From Spizellomyces punctatus DAOM BR117 (Eukaryota > Chytridiomycota > Chytridiomycetes > Spizellomycetales > Spizellomycetaceae), in assembly GCF_000182565.1 (NCBI RefSeq), contig NW_015971543.1, positions 1,242,138 through 1,306,137 of the forward strand: DNA of 64,000 nt. Direction: 5' to 3'. Shown piece after piece: positions 23,745 through 36,345 of this stretch. The number at the start of each line of letters is the position of its first letter. The stretch's first letter is position 1. The position numbers were made by a program, and so were the translations under genes. The notes under the pieces are model-generated. The model was not told the DNA's origin. It worked only from the letters and a program-made list of their open reading frames with translations, and did no database searches.

Positions 23745-25278
23745 ATGCAATCGACCACAGCCACTACATCGCTTCCACTTCCCTTCTCTCTTCCCTTTTC
23801 CTTTTATCCTATCACAAACTACCTTCCTACCATACCCCTACCAAAGTTCTTGATCAAGGCAGAAAACCCTGATATACGATTGCCGGAAGATCTGCTCGAT
23901 TTCCTATGGTTCGCAATTGGTTGGGCGATACTACATGCCGTGCTGCTGAAATATGTCTTTGAGGTACGTATTCCTGAGCTTGAAAGCAGGGAAGATTTTG
24001 CCAAAAAGTTGGAGATGCCGTGATTTTTACTGGCGAACAAACGGCAAAGGGACTTCCCGCTTGGCCCTATCATGGCCACAGGAGAGAGAGAGAGAGAACG
24101 AGTGGCAGATATTCCTGTTCTGTCCTTTTGCTCACGGTCATGTCTCTTGTGTGGTGTTCAGCCTCTAGCTCGTTACCTTGTTCCTCCACCCAATGCTCCT
24201 ACGAAAGCTGACCCAAAAGTTGCCGATGCAATCGAGGGCTGTTCGTCTTCAACTACCAGCAAATCTGCTCCAAAGATTCGAGCTAGGAAAGGGGCAAACG
24301 GTATCAGTGCGACCCATCCTCACAAAAAGGCTCCACGAGAGCTCGCGCGTCTGCCTCCCGTAGACGATCGAACGAAATTCTCTCTGTCTGCTTGGAAGCT
24401 AGTTACTTATGGTGCGAGTACAGTGACAGGGCTCTACATTCTGTTTTCGGAAGACTGGATGTTGACCCCAGACATGTATTGGGAGCAAGTAGGGCAACCC
24501 GGACGGATGAGGTAAAAGAATGACCTCCAGTCCAATGCCAAAGATGGAGCTGATACTAATCTACCAAATTGTGGGCATGTGTAGCGATCTCGTCAAATTC
24601 TATTATAAGCTGGGGTTCAGCAGCTATCTCTATCATTCCGTTACCATCTTCTTCGAACCAAAGCAGAAAGATTTCCCGGTGATGGTGACCCATCATCTTG
24701 TCACTCTCATCCTCATGTTTTTGAGTTATGTGTGGCCGTATTACCGAGTTGGATGCGCAATCTTATTGCTGCATGATTGCAGCGACCCGATTATGGAGGC
24801 GGCCAAGATGGCACTGTATTCTGGCAAAACACGGGTGAGTGCACGCAGAGTCAGCCGAAGCAGAAATGTTACTTATGGATTACGATCCTTAGGCTGCCGA
24901 TGCACTTTTCGCGGCCTTTGCGGCCGTGTTTATCTGGACGCGCAACTGGATTTTCCCAGTCTACGTTATCCGGAGTTGCTAGTAGGCATTCAGTCCCTTT
25001 TGGCAGTTGCATTTTTACCAAGATGTTAATTGTTGCCGATTTTCAGCGATTGGTCATTCAAGGATAATACGTCACTGATCACCCCGGCAACCGCAGCGAC
25101 AGCATTTTTGATATTGTTGGAAGCCTTCCATTTGTATTGGGCGTCTCTGGTGAGCTGCTCTTTTATTCAGTCATTTGATGTGGTTTGAATTGCTGACACT
25201 CTGGTACTTTAGATATTGAAAATGGCCAAAAAGGCCATCCTAGATAAAGGTGTCAGTGACGATACACGAAACCATTAA
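23745..25278 (+). CDS. LAG1: Ceramide synthase (LAG1/TLC domain)
   Basis: Exons 23745-23963, 24162-24511, 24585-24834, 24893-24981, 25047-25149 and 25213-25278 (358 aa). TM1 lies near residues 50-72 and is followed by Pro-Leu-Ala-Arg-Tyr-Leu, as in the family; the 198-nt first intron contains a GA microsatellite. The Lag1 motif is complete: a Lys-Gln-Lys-Asp-Phe lead, the two catalytic histidines in His-His-Leu-Val-Thr (about residue 241), and His-Asp-Cys-Ser-Asp plus Glu-Ala-Ala-Lys downstream. Several further helices complete the TLC fold. The enzyme acylates sphingoid bases with acyl-CoA in the endoplasmic reticulum. The C-terminus is short and basic, with a Lys-rich stretch but not a strict KKxx signal. 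Length is a little short for fungal Lag1/Lac1. Confidence 0.9.
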
Positions 25279-25730
25279 GGACTTTTTCTCTAAGCACGCG
25301 CGGTTAGATGTGGTATCAAAGAATGGCCTTGGTTATGAACCTTATAAAGATTATTATGAGGGATACATAGGCTGACATTCGCTCGAATGTTGGTCAACCT
25401 TTTGCAGACTGTTTTTAGAGAAGGGTTGACCTTGAAATGAAATCATTGCATATATCACAAGGCGCTCGATTGTGACAGTTGGCAAAGAACGCATTGAACA
25501 AACGTGACCTGTACGCGACCGTCATGAACATCATCTTGTCCGACTTCCTTCATTCTACTTCAGATAGAACCATTTATCGCCCTTCCCTTGGCAAATAAAA
25601 TACCGCCCATTTCCCCCACTGTATGAAACCCATCCAAATAGATAAGCGCTACCAAAATACATTAGCTATTTCTCAAATAACAAAAAAAGAAAACTGGGAA
25701 GACGCAAACTATTAATGGTAAATAACATCA
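25279..25730. other. Intergenic, two converging 3' ends
   Basis: 452 bp between the ceramide synthase stop and the end of the AMPK beta gene. AT-rich with several AATAAA-like stretches. No RNA gene or coding frame is seen. Confidence 0.55.
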
Positions 25731-27263
25731 TTATTGAAAGACGGGTTTGTACAAAACAGTCGTAATGTACTAATGACAGGAGTGTTCATCAGTTAAAAAG
25801 ACTTTAAGAGAGAATAGTCACCACACACAGCGAGTGCACTCACCTTCATTCGATACCTGGTGGTACACCCAACCGCCATGACGCCGTCTCTGATCGAACA
25901 AGCATACATATGGTTTAACGTGACATGGTTCGGAACCGGCAGTATACTTCGATCATCGCGTGACACCGCATGAGAATTGAGTAGCACTTTCTCGAGGTGA
26001 GGCGGGAGCTGTGGAGGTGGATCCGTTGGAGGGGGCGCGGGAGGGCCGGTCGACGATGATGGAATTAAATGATGGGAATTGAAGTGCGAATGAGAATGGG
26101 AAAGAAGATAAGAGGGTATTTCGGAGGTATAAGCTTCCGGCGGAGTTGAAGAGAGAGGTGGTGGCGTTACTGGTGAAGGGAAAAGTACAGATTTAGATAG
26201 ACCATACAAAGATCAATAGAATTTTCAACATACGTCGGCCGTCTGATAGCTTCGACAAGCCATCCAGTCCGTCTCCCTGTCCCTCCCCAGTTTCATCTGT
26301 CACTTCCAAGTAGTTGACGAGATTTCCGTCAGCATCTGATGCGATGGGCAAATCTTCGGAGCACTTCCATTCGTCGTCAACTATAAATTTGAAGCGATGG
26401 GTGCCTGGCGGCATGTCAATCACAGTGGTAAAATCGGCATTGCTAGAAGAGCAGGGACGAATTAATAAGTTGCATCATTTGGTTGGTAGCCGCAGTGGCT
26501 TACCTTCTTGTCATCCGAATCTTTTGCTTCCAATTATTAAAGGTGCCAGTAACATACACGGCACCACCGCCCTGCGCCCAGCTTATCATTATTGGTATCA
26601 CGCCATTCGTCTTTTCCACTTCTAGCAGGGGATAATAGTAATTACATTAGCTAAAGTCCCTTACGAGTAGAGATTCTTTGTCAAGATTGTACCTCTCCGA
26701 TTCATTCCATATCCATGTGATATACGAGAGGTATTTCGATAACTTCTTTCATTAGGTGGCTGTACATAGGACTGAGAAGGTGCGGGAATGGGTATAGATG
26801 TTGGCCCATCTCCCTTGCCCAGTGAAGCGCCAGCGCTGGTGTTGAGCTCTGCGGAAGGTCCAGTGTCAAACTCCATGCCTCCTATCCCGGCAACCAAATC
26901 ATCTTCTGATGGACCACTGAGCCTGTGGGGTCCAGGATTTCTCATAGTGGCGGCAGCCCACTCCTCTTCTCCAAGTGACGAGTTACGTGAAGGCAGTCGT
27001 TGATGTCCGAGTGGACGTAGTGAACTGCGAGGTGCAGGGGCGTGTGCTAGTGATTGACCAAAGTTGTCGGACACCATAAGAGGTGACCCGACGAATGGCG
27101 AGTCGTGTACAAGAGCTGCTGCAGGTCGATTAGGTATACTTGTGGGTGAAGTTGTCGATTGTGATGGAGCACTGTTGTTTGACTGTTGATTCTGGCCGGA
27201 AGCAGAAGAAAAACTCAAACGTGGTTTTCGGCTGTTGGGATTCGTAGAGTTTGCGTTGCCCAT
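25731..27263 (-). CDS. AMPK/SNF1 complex beta subunit
   Basis: Exons 27263-26693, 26621-26504, 26442-26234, 26169-25844 and 25769-25731 (420 aa). The N-terminus starts Met-Gly-Asn-Ala-Asn-Ser, a good N-myristoylation signal. Residues 1-190 are Ser/Pro-rich and disordered. The CBM48 glycogen-binding domain follows (about 195-285), with Val-Tyr-Val-Thr-Gly-Thr-Phe-Asn-Asn-Trp, a Pro-Pro-Gly-Thr-His turn and Phe-Ile-Val-Asp-Asp-Glu-Trp. The C-terminal ASC domain (about 330-420) has Pro-Pro-Gln-Leu-Pro-Pro-His-Leu, Leu-Asn-His-Met-Tyr and the terminal Tyr-Lys-Pro after a 74-nt intron. The protein bridges the kinase alpha and regulatory gamma subunits and targets the energy-sensing kinase to membranes or glycogen (Gal83/Sip2 in yeast). 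Confidence 0.93.
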
Positions 27264-27725
27264 TTTCGTTCCTAAATACTATGACATGGAGAAAATGGAT
27301 CTCAAGACTCAAGATCCTGCACGATCTTTGGGCAGCCGCATGCACTGCGCAAACAAGCAAAGCTTGGAGTCAGCAAAGGGAAAGGAAGGTCTCCAAGTCG
27401 CTGCAGCAAAATGGGGAACGTTCAGGCCACCAGACAACTTGAGGTCTCACAATCTACACCTCAAAACAATCGATGCCGAGAAGTGCCAGAAGGTCCCGAC
27501 GGGCGAACTCAAAATGCGTCCGTCGTCGTCCAGGCCAAGGCACTGGCCACCAGCCACATTCAACATCATCAGACCCAAAAAAGGGAACATGATGTGGCAC
27601 GTGTTGTGGCGTGTGCTGATGACCAACAATGCCTCGATCATGCCAAGGTTTCGCCAGGTTGCCCTTCCGCATCGCCTTACCATCACGCCCAAACAACTCT
27701 GCAACCTTATCTCTGTGTTCAACGT
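27264..27725. other. Divergent promoter between AMPK beta and SR-25 genes
   Basis: 462 bp. A frame in phase with the downstream gene is open back to an ATG at 27411, so the SR-25 protein could start there and be 105 residues longer; the added residues lack SR character and resemble no family, so I treat this as 5' UTR. Confidence 0.5.
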
Positions 27726-28713
27726 ATGCGGGATAAGAGGTATTCCAGGTCGCGCACTCGCTCTCGATCTCCAGCTCGAACTCGCCGATACTCGTCGAGG
27801 TCTGAGCACGACGCCACTTCACTGCACCATGGCCACCGTCGATCCCGTTCAAAATCTGGTAGCCCAGACAGGAGACGTAGTTCCTCTCACGGGGCACAAC
27901 CTAGTAAGGACAGACATAGGAGGAAAGCTCATAAGCGCCCCACTTCCGTGTCTGGTAGCAGCTCTTCCGAGAGTTCCTCGTCTGACACGGACACGGAAAA
28001 GCGTAGAAGAAAGGAAAGGAAACATAAAAAGCATAAACATGGTAAAGACAAAAAGAGCAAGAAAAAGTCCAAAAGGAGAAGCAGTGCACTCGATGGGCTC
28101 GGAACTGGGATCCTAAGTTTAGTTGAGAGCGAATTGGTCAATTCTGCGCCAAAACCAAGCGAGAACAGCTTGATCAATGGTAGTGCTCACAGCCATGTTT
28201 ACGTCATAGAACGTATGTTCAGATATCGGCTTTTTATGTATAGCCCATCGCTATTCAACAGAACCTGTCAAGCCGCCTTCCACTATCACGCTGAGTAGCA
28301 AGGGCTCAGTACCATTGGCGTCCAGCCATCCTGCTGGACACGGTAGACGTCATGTGGGTGCCCCACAAACTCGGGAGGAGTATGAAAAAGAACAGAGTGT
28401 GGTAAAGGAAGTGTTTGATCCTTTTTCGGGAAGAATGAGGTATGTATGTGCGTCTCTATACTTTTTCTTTTTGCACTCGGTACATGGCTACTTTGAGCAT
28501 GAGATATGGAGGATTTTTTAAAATCTTGTCTTTGTGCACTCTTCTCTCCCTGTCATATTGCTTTACGTCGAGAGACTGGTCAAAGGATCCGGTGAGATCA
28601 TTGAGCGCATTGTTACCCAAAATCAGCATCGAGAAATTAACAAGATCGCGACGCTGGGCGACGGGAACATGTATGCGAGCACATTGGATAAGGTTGCCAA
28701 AGGCGGTCGATAG
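27726..28713 (+). CDS. ARL6IP4: ARL6IP4/SR-25-like splicing-associated protein
   Basis: Exons 27726-28179, 28262-28439 and 28575-28713 (256 aa); introns 82 and 135 nt. The N-terminal half is rich in Arg-Ser pairs, then poly-Ser and a Lys/His/Arg-rich block, as in SR-25. The C-terminal 75 residues match the ARL6IP4 domain: Thr-Arg-Glu-Glu-Tyr-Glu-Lys, Val-Phe-Asp-Pro-Phe-Ser-Gly-Arg, Lys-Gly-Ser-Gly-Glu-Ile and His-Arg-Glu-Ile-Asn-Lys...Gly-Asp-Gly. In animals the protein is nuclear, in speckles, and linked to pre-mRNA splicing. The second acceptor (GAGAG) was picked to keep the Arg-Leu-Val-Lys-Gly motif intact. Start choice between 27411 and 27726 is open. Confidence 0.83.
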
Positions 28714-29583
28714 AGCTCTAGTATTTGAATAGTGATTCCTGCTGCTCATTCTCACAAATGTCTATGAATGTCGTCTGTCCATCGCTTGAAATCAAAGAAT
28801 GCGATACATGGCGTGTCCTGATGCAGCGATTCCAATTGTAAATGCGTGCATGTGTTCCATGGGCCTGCGTTAAAATGGATTCTGCATGTGCAGCAATAAA
28901 TCAATAAAAGGATGAGACATGCAGCAAGGAATTCACTGAAAGCTATGGAAGGATATCGAATAAAGAACAATTTGGAAGCTCATAGAAATTGGATGTGATG
29001 GTCCAAAATGGATTTCCGTTTTGCTTTCCGCGCGACGCTCTTTTTCTTTTTACTTGTCTTCTTTCAACAAACCCCCCCTTCTTCTACTTTCTCGTTGAAA
29101 ACGATACAAGGAAGAAAGCGAGAGTTCAAAAGGTAATAAAAGCCCTTGCTTTTGCAGTTTGCTTTTACGTAGAGTTTGTTCGCGTCATCAGCCAGAGCGC
29201 CCTTTTACCTGGCAACGCGACGCTTTCAATTTATTTCTCGCTGTGTGAAATACTTTTCATGCTGACTATCCCTTGTCCATCCCCATTCCTTCCGTCATTT
29301 GCTTGCTAGCTCGCTCGCGAAGATTCCCTCTCAATCCTTCTCCCTATTTGGCACCCTCCTCCCGACACCGGGCACTAACCTCGCCGCAGATATTCTCATC
29401 GGCGTCGTCGCTATTGGAGTTGTAGGCCTACTTGCAAACTTCCTCTTTCGCAGAACATCAAGCAGCACCAAGCGTCGGCGTAATAAAAAACGCACGAAGC
29501 AAGAAGCTACTCATCGTCAACAGGAGCCGCTTTTAGACGAGCGACATAAAGACACTACCAGTAACGGACCAAAGATCAGCACA
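28714..29583. other. Upstream region and 5' leader of the Hsp110 gene
   Basis: 870 bp. CACTAAC followed by CTCGCCGCAG ends at 29389 and looks like a branch site plus splice acceptor, so a 5' intron is likely. From there to the ATG at 29584 the sequence stays open in the Hsp110 frame and would encode a membrane helix and a basic stretch (see findings). No convincing heat-shock element array was found by eye. Confidence 0.5.
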
Positions 29584-32390
29584 ATGTCTGTCGTTGGTAT
29601 CGATTTTGGAAACTTGAACACGGTTGTGGCTGTTGCAAGGAACAGGGGCATCGATGTTATCGTCAACGAAGTATCCAACCGTGCTACCCCGTAAGTGTTA
29701 TACTTGCTTTCTACGGCGCGACGCGGGAGCGGTGTGAGATCTTTGGTGGCAACGCGAATCATTGTCATGATCTAACTTTGATATCTTCATCTTGCAAGAT
29801 CCCTAGTATCTTTTGGCGAAAAACAGCGATATCTGGGAGAATCTGCAAAGACACAGGTAATGATGGAGATTTTGCTTCTACATTGCTCAGACATTGAATT
29901 TTACTCATAAAAATGATCTCCTTCACCCCACAGGAAATTTCAAACTTTAAGAATACCGTCGCGGGATTGAAGCGTCTAGCAGGGCGACCGTTCAGTGATC
30001 CTGATATCCAAATTGAGAAGAAATTCATCAATGCAAACTTGGTCGAAGGCGAACGCGGCGAAGTCGCAGCGTCGGTCTTTTACCAGGGCGATCAGCGCTC
30101 TTTCACTTTCACTCAACTTTGTGCAATGTTCCTTGGTAAGGTGAAGGAGTTCACCGGAAAAGAGATCAAGACGCCTGTTACGGACGTTGTTATTTCATGC
30201 CCTGGTTGGTTCACCGATCGCCAGCGGAGAGCGATCTTGGACGCAGCCGATGTCGTTGGGTTGACTGTTTTAAGGTTGATGAACGACTCCACCGCCGCTG
30301 CTCTTGGATACGGTATCACAAAGTTGGATCTTCCTGATCCATCTGATGCGAACGCAAAGCCACGTAATGTCGTCTTTTTCGATCTTGGGCATTCGTCGTG
30401 CCAGGTGGCCGTTGTATCATTCGTCAAGGGCAAGCTGGTCGTGAAAGGTACTGCCTACGATCGCAACTTGGGTGGTAGGGATTTCGATGAGGTGCTTGTC
30501 GAACACTACGCCAAGGAGTTCAGCACCAAGTACAAGATCGATATCAACAGCAATGCCAAAGCTAAATTCCGGTTGAGACAAGCAGCTGAAAAGGTTAAGA
30601 AGATCCTCAGTGCAAACGCTGTCACCATGCTGAACGTCGAGTGCATCATGGACGATAAGGATGTATCAGCCCAAGTGCAGCGATCCGATTTTGAGGAATG
30701 GGCGGCACCTCTTGTTGAACGCTTGTCTGTGCCGATTAAAGAGGCACTGGCAGCGGCCGGTATCACCCCTGAGGAAGTGGAGTTTGTGGAACTCGTTGGT
30801 GGCAGCACCCGTATTCCCGCCGTCAAGCAAACTCTTTCCGACTTGTTCGGGGCAAACAAGTTGTCCACGACCTTGAACCAGGATGAGGCTGTTGCCCGTG
30901 GGTGCGCTCTCCAGTGCGCCATGATCTCTCCTGTCTTCAAAGTCCGTGACTTTGCTGTCCAGGATTGGAACAGCTATCCCATTGAGCTTGCGTGGAGCTC
31001 TCCTGAGAAGGGCGACACAACTATGGAAGCCTTCCCAATTGGAAATGCTATTCCTAGTAACAAAGTATGTAGCATGACTATGTCAGAAATTTGTTCCATA
31101 CATGTCGTTTTAACATTTGGGGTTTCTGCAGGTTTTGTCCATCTACCGTGCCCTCAACGATGACGAGCTGAGTGCTCAAGGAGGCTCTGTTGCCGTTGAT
31201 ATTGAAGCTAACTACGGAGAGAAGAGGGCTGAGCGCCACTTCCCTGAGGGTACTGGACGTTGGATTGGCAAGTGGACCGTCAAGGGTATCAAAAAGGTTG
31301 GCACACCCGAGAGTCAGACCAACGGAGCGTCCGCACCGAAAGCATCTATCAAAGTGAAGACCAAACTGGACGGAAACGGCCTTGTAGCGTAAGTTGATGT
31401 GAAATGCTTGCAAGATGATAATCGCAGTGTCCTAAAAGTTGTCATTGCAGCGTGGATAGCGCCACCCAAATCGAGGAAACGGTTGTTCCCGTGGAACCGA
31501 CAAAACTGGAGGCAGAGAAGAAGGAAGAAGGAGCGGCCAGCATGGATGTTGACAACTCGGCAGAAAGCCCAGCTGCGGAGTCGCCAGCGGCGGACGCGCC
31601 TAAAACCAAGCGTGTGACCATAAAGCACAACCTTACTGTTGTTGCACAGACTACTGCTGCCCCAGCTGAAATACTCAACAAGTGGAAAGATGAAGAAGGC
31701 CAGATGTCCGCGGCCGACCGTCTTGTGATTGACACAGCTGAAGCCCGTAATGCCCTCGAGGAGTACGTTTATGACACACGGTCCAAACTCGAGATGGCGT
31801 GGAGTGAATATACCACAGAGGATGACAGGTCCACGTTCATGAAGAAGCTGAACGATATGGAGGAGTGGCTGTACAGTGATGAAGGAGAAAACGCAGGCAA
31901 AGGCGTGTACCTAGAGAAGCTGAAGGAACTGAAGAAGCTCGGGGATCCTATCCGCCGCCGTTTCCTAGAGCACGAGGAACGACCGCGTACTGAGAAGCAC
32001 CTTCGGGACTACATTAACTCCGTACTTGTCAACGTAAGCGCTGGGGATGATCGCTACGCGCATATTCCCAAAGAAGACCTAGACAAGGTTGCAAAGGAAG
32101 CCCAGACCAAGTTGAACTGGCTCAATGACTCGATTGCCAAGATCAATGAACAACCAAAGCATCAAGATCCTGCTATCACCGTGGATCAAATCAACAAGGA
32201 GCGTGAATCGTTGCATATCTTTGCCACTCCCATCTTGAACAAACCCAAGCCTGCACCAAAGGTGGAAAAGAAGGAGGAGAAGAAGGAAGCAAAAAAGGGA
32301 GAGGCGAAGGAAGACAAGATGGAAACGGATGAGAAGGAGGGCTCAGACGAGGGAGCCAAGGATGAAGGCAACCGGATGGATGTCGACTAA
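29584..32390 (+). CDS. SSE1: Hsp110/Sse1-type chaperone (Hsp70 nucleotide exchange factor)
   Basis: Exons 29584-29690, 29799-29856, 29934-31064, 31132-31388 and 31451-32390 (830 aa). The N-terminus opens with Val-Val-Gly-Ile-Asp-Phe-Gly-Asn, the Hsp110 version of the Hsp70 phosphate loop. The ATPase domain (1-~390) has [11 protein letters not shown] and [10 protein letters not shown]. A beta-sandwich domain with a long acidic Glu/Asp/Lys insert (about 530-590) and a helical domain (~600-760) follow, ending in a charged tail and Met-Asp-Val-Asp. Hsp110 proteins swap nucleotide on cytosolic Hsp70 and help disaggregation. Length is nearer to animal HSPH (about 840) than to yeast Sse1 (693). Introns crowd the 5' end. 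Confidence 0.93.
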
Positions 32391-32941
32391 GGATCAGCGG
32401 GAAGAGTACTTACATAGACGGTCAACTGCGGGAGGCGACGTGCTTTCCGTTTCGACTGGACAGTGGCGGATTTCTGGGGGGTGGGGGGTTACTGGCTTTT
32501 TCATTGTATTTGAATACTGTGCTTCATTTGGAAGGAGCTTTGTGCCTTAGACTGGAATCTTCATATTTTTCCTCGTATGTATTGAACATGACATGGATGC
32601 TGAGATATGACATTTCGCTTTGAAAATGATTTCATTTGAACAATTCATAATAATTCTTGCAGTTATGCTGGGAGTCCAAATCTACCTGTTACACCTCTGC
32701 GTACTCACTTCTGGATACCCTCTCCATGGAAATGATGATGGCGGTGAAAGGGGCAAAAACGAACAAAGGGAGCGGAAGGTCAAGCACTTAGTTTCTGACA
32801 GCAGCTGATTTCAAATTTACATGTATTCATTGAAACGCCGCCCCCTCATATACAAGATTTCCCTCCACATATTCTCATTAATTTGGCACCACTATCCCAA
32901 AGCGAGAAGCCAGTTGCATTCAGCACAACTGCCAGAACAAA
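32391..32941. other. Intergenic, two converging 3' ends
   Basis: 551 bp between Hsp110 and NUP93. T/A-rich, with only short frames. Nothing else seen. Confidence 0.55.
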
Positions 32942-35900
32942 CTACATGTTCACAAATAACTTGTTCATAATGCTCAACGTCTCGCTCGGAATTCTATACT
33001 GCAGCTGTCCCGCATACATGGTCAAAGCAGCCGCTAGCTCCTTGAGCTCCGCTAGGTGTCGGTCCCGTCCTGGTGCTTGTCCAGCCGTCACCCGCTGCAT
33101 CGTGAGTGTTTGGTGGATATGGCTAATGGCTGTACAAGCTGCAATCAAAACATCGGACATGGTCTTGCTCACTAAATCCGAAACCAGTCTGAACGCGTTG
33201 GCCTTGGCATGAACCTCATTCACATTGGTTGGCACCAGCCCCGTCTGCAGTAGAAGGGGTAATGCGGCATCGTAAGCTGTTCTGTCGCACAGCTGCATGA
33301 ATCGCATTAATCTGGTGAGCAATTCACATGTTTGACGAGCTTCAATGGTAATTCTCCCCAGCATTTGTGGATTACTCTTGTAAAAGTCCAACAGCTGTTG
33401 TGCCAGCTCCACAGGATCGCCAACGCGCACAAACACGTCCGTTATCTGTCCCGAATGGTCATCACGCGATATCGAATCCACATCATCGCGGTATCGGTGA
33501 GCAATGAGCCTGTCGCTAAGTTGCCGACTCAAAAGCTCAATAACGCGACCGTGCTCTCCAGCAAGATAGTAGAGCCGTAGGGCGTCCTGGAATCGACCAG
33601 CCCGCTCTGCTTGCTCTGCCGATGGTATTGTGATATATAGCTTGAACTCTTCCGCATTGCGTATGTGGAGGAGGGATCGATACCGTTCAGCTTCACCAGG
33701 CACGTGGGTTCCAGTAGGCCCAGCCTCTCCAAGAAGCTTCTCAAAGTCCTTTGACGCCAAAGCCACATCACGAATCAGTCGATGCGCAAAGGTGGTATAT
33801 TGCGGGCCCCCTTGCGAAGAAACCGATTGCGCCCGTTGTCCCCATGCAAGTTGCATATCTTGATGTGTGAGCGGCTCACCCAAAAGACCGAGGAAGAACA
33901 CGTATTGTAGGGCAGCGATTGGATCACTTCGTCCAAGATCCCCTACAAACGCTCCAATCAATTGCGCGACGTTGAAGTTGTACACTGTGTAGGTTGTTTT
34001 GGAAGGAAGAGAGACCTGTTCCGCCACAATTAGCATATTCCCATCTTGAAGTTCATTCGGATTCTTTGGCACCCGTAAAACGCCATAATAAACCATTGCG
34101 ATCGCAAAGTGAAGTGCGTCCACCGAGAAAGCTTCCTGCTTCAACAATTCAGATATCGCCAATTCGAAATCACCGCAGAGCAGAAGCATCTGAAACCATA
34201 TCACTGGGTTTTTGAAGTGGTCAAGACCAAAGTGCCGGACTTTGAGAGAGACGTCACGTAATGTGTACCGTTCTTGTAGCGCATCAGTTTCGAGCACTTG
34301 CTCCTTTGCAAGCATAAACTGCAGCCACATGTAGTCCTCGGCTGACCCGATTACGTTAGAGTTGCGTATTGTTTTAATGGATACATCGCAACGTCCAATG
34401 ATTTTGTACAGCGCGAGTTGGAAGGGATCGACTTCGGGATCATTATCGTGATCTCGCAAATGGGCGTTCCATTCCTGGAGCAATCGATTACGCAGTTCCC
34501 GCGCGAGTCTACCGGAAGGATCTTGTGCCCAAGCTTTAAAGTATGCCGCAAAATAGGGGGCGGCCGTTTTCAAAAAGTCTGCGTGCTGATCGATATGTTG
34601 ACTTGCCTCTTGGATCAATCCGCATCGCACCAAAGTGAAGACATGTGCCCAAAATGGATGACCGTGGACGAGTCTTAATCCCCTCATCCAGCCAGTATTC
34701 CTACAGAACCGCATTTCCAACATGGCCTTCACTTCGCTGTGCACAGTCGGATTGCCTCCAACAGCTGCATGCTGTCTGCGAACAAAATCCGAAACCCAAC
34801 TACGATAGTTATCCTCCAGCCAAGCGCGCGCGCCTTTGGCGATTTTCTGTCGAAATTCACCCGCTGTAGCAGGGTTTGCGAGGACACCGGCGAATTGACG
34901 TGGCTCCAAAAGCGGTCGGCTGGGATCTCTTGCGTAATCGAGATCTCCTCCAAGCATTCGGTACAAAAGGGTCCAGCATCGTGCCAGCATGCGCTGGGAC
35001 GTGTCGTTGGTCGCAAGTGTCTGAGCGGCTTCGAAAAATGCAATAATGACATCAACGTTTTGTCCTGCCAGTCGCCTCTGATTGATCTCTCGCACCACTT
35101 TGAAGTACGCTCCGAGTCGCGGATGCATGCCCATACCGCCTAAGAGATATGGATTAGGGAGGTTTGATCCATATAGTTCTGCCATCAACAATGCCTTACT
35201 CTCGGTCCTAGAAGTATCGGTACCAGCTCCAGGGCCCGCACCAAGGCCACCTATTCCTGCTCTTCTGGGGCCAATAGCTGGAATTGTAGGATGTGAGCTT
35301 GGCATTCTAAACCAGCGCCATCATGATATATAGTATGCCACTCACATTGGTCCATACGAAAACTTCCAACCTGAGCACCACTGTGATCCGGAGTACCCCA
35401 TGGAGCACTGTGCGCCCCTAATTCCTGGAAGACCTTCTTCCTAGCTCGTTCCCAGTCTCGATACAGCAACTTTTCGAATGCATTGTCAAATGCCTTATCC
35501 GTTTCTCTCTTTGTCTCATGAATGGCAACCGTCACAATGTTTTCATACTCATTGTTTAGATATCCCTCAATGTCGGTATCCCGTACAGCGTGCAGGGGCT
35601 CAAAGCTTTGTGCCAAATCAATCTGATCGAGGTTTTGGCGGACTTTATCTGGATCGAAACCTTTGTTGGCGAGTAGAATAGCAGTTCGTGGATCCATCCC
35701 AGCTGGACCACTAGGTCCAGTACTCGTCGTTCCTGGTTCTGCTACACGGGTCGTCCGCTTGTAGAGGCGCTTTGACTCGGCCTTGATCTGATCAAGACCA
35801 CGTTCCAATTGTGGCACATCAGACGGATTAATGTGAACTGTGAGCTGTCTTGACCGCTCAAGCAGTTGTCTGAGATCGGTTGCTCCACCTTGCAACATTC

Positions 35901-35989
35901 TGGCTTGGTTCTAAGTTTGGCAAATAGAACAGAACGTTAGCAACCAGATGTGGACAACTGGCGATCCCGTTGTTTTGTAGTACCTGCAT
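32942..35989 (-). CDS. NIC96: Nucleoporin NUP93/NIC96
   Basis: Main exons 35898-35346 (also reads upstream to 35910) and 35277-32942. A first mini-exon 35989-35984 (ATG CAG) joins in phase 0 across a 73-nt intron, giving 968 aa; if that intron is only in the 5' UTR the start is 35898 and the protein 962 aa. The acceptor at 35278 (ATTCCAG) was chosen because it restores frame. Residues 1-190 include a coiled coil, the segment that binds the Nsp1/Nup62 trimer in Nic96. Residues 200-960 are all-helical (ACE1-type), with Trp-rich motifs such as Gly-His-Pro-Phe-Trp. The protein is a linker scaffold of the inner ring of the nuclear pore. It diverges from SCAP. Confidence 0.9.
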
Positions 35990-36345
35990 TCGGGTCCAGG
36001 AATTAAGCGGCTGTCATGAAACTGCGTAGACAGATGCACCAGACAATATACTGTGACTCTTTCAAGGAGAAGGACTCTCCAAATGCTCCAAGGTTGGAAA
36101 CTATCTGTCCTTGGAGAAAGATCTCGTCGCTTGCGATCTGCGCGTCAACGAGACTCGCACATGGTTCGAATGTCTAGTCGCCAGGCGCGGTTGTTATGCC
36201 GAGGAGTGTAAGCCTTTCCGCCATGACATTTTCCAGGGCGATGTAAATTTGGTCCTCAGATCTAGCTTTGCGGAGTGTAATTGAAACAATCGGGATTCAG
36301 AGACGCTCAGCTCTTTGGCCCACTTGTGGGATTTAGGTAGCCGAA

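Noticed and set aside
27235-28116. 293-codon plus-strand frame in another phase over the SR-25 gene
   Set aside because: The alternative phase gives the Arg-Ser-rich region and the ARL6IP4 domain across introns; this frame is a shadow created by the biased composition.
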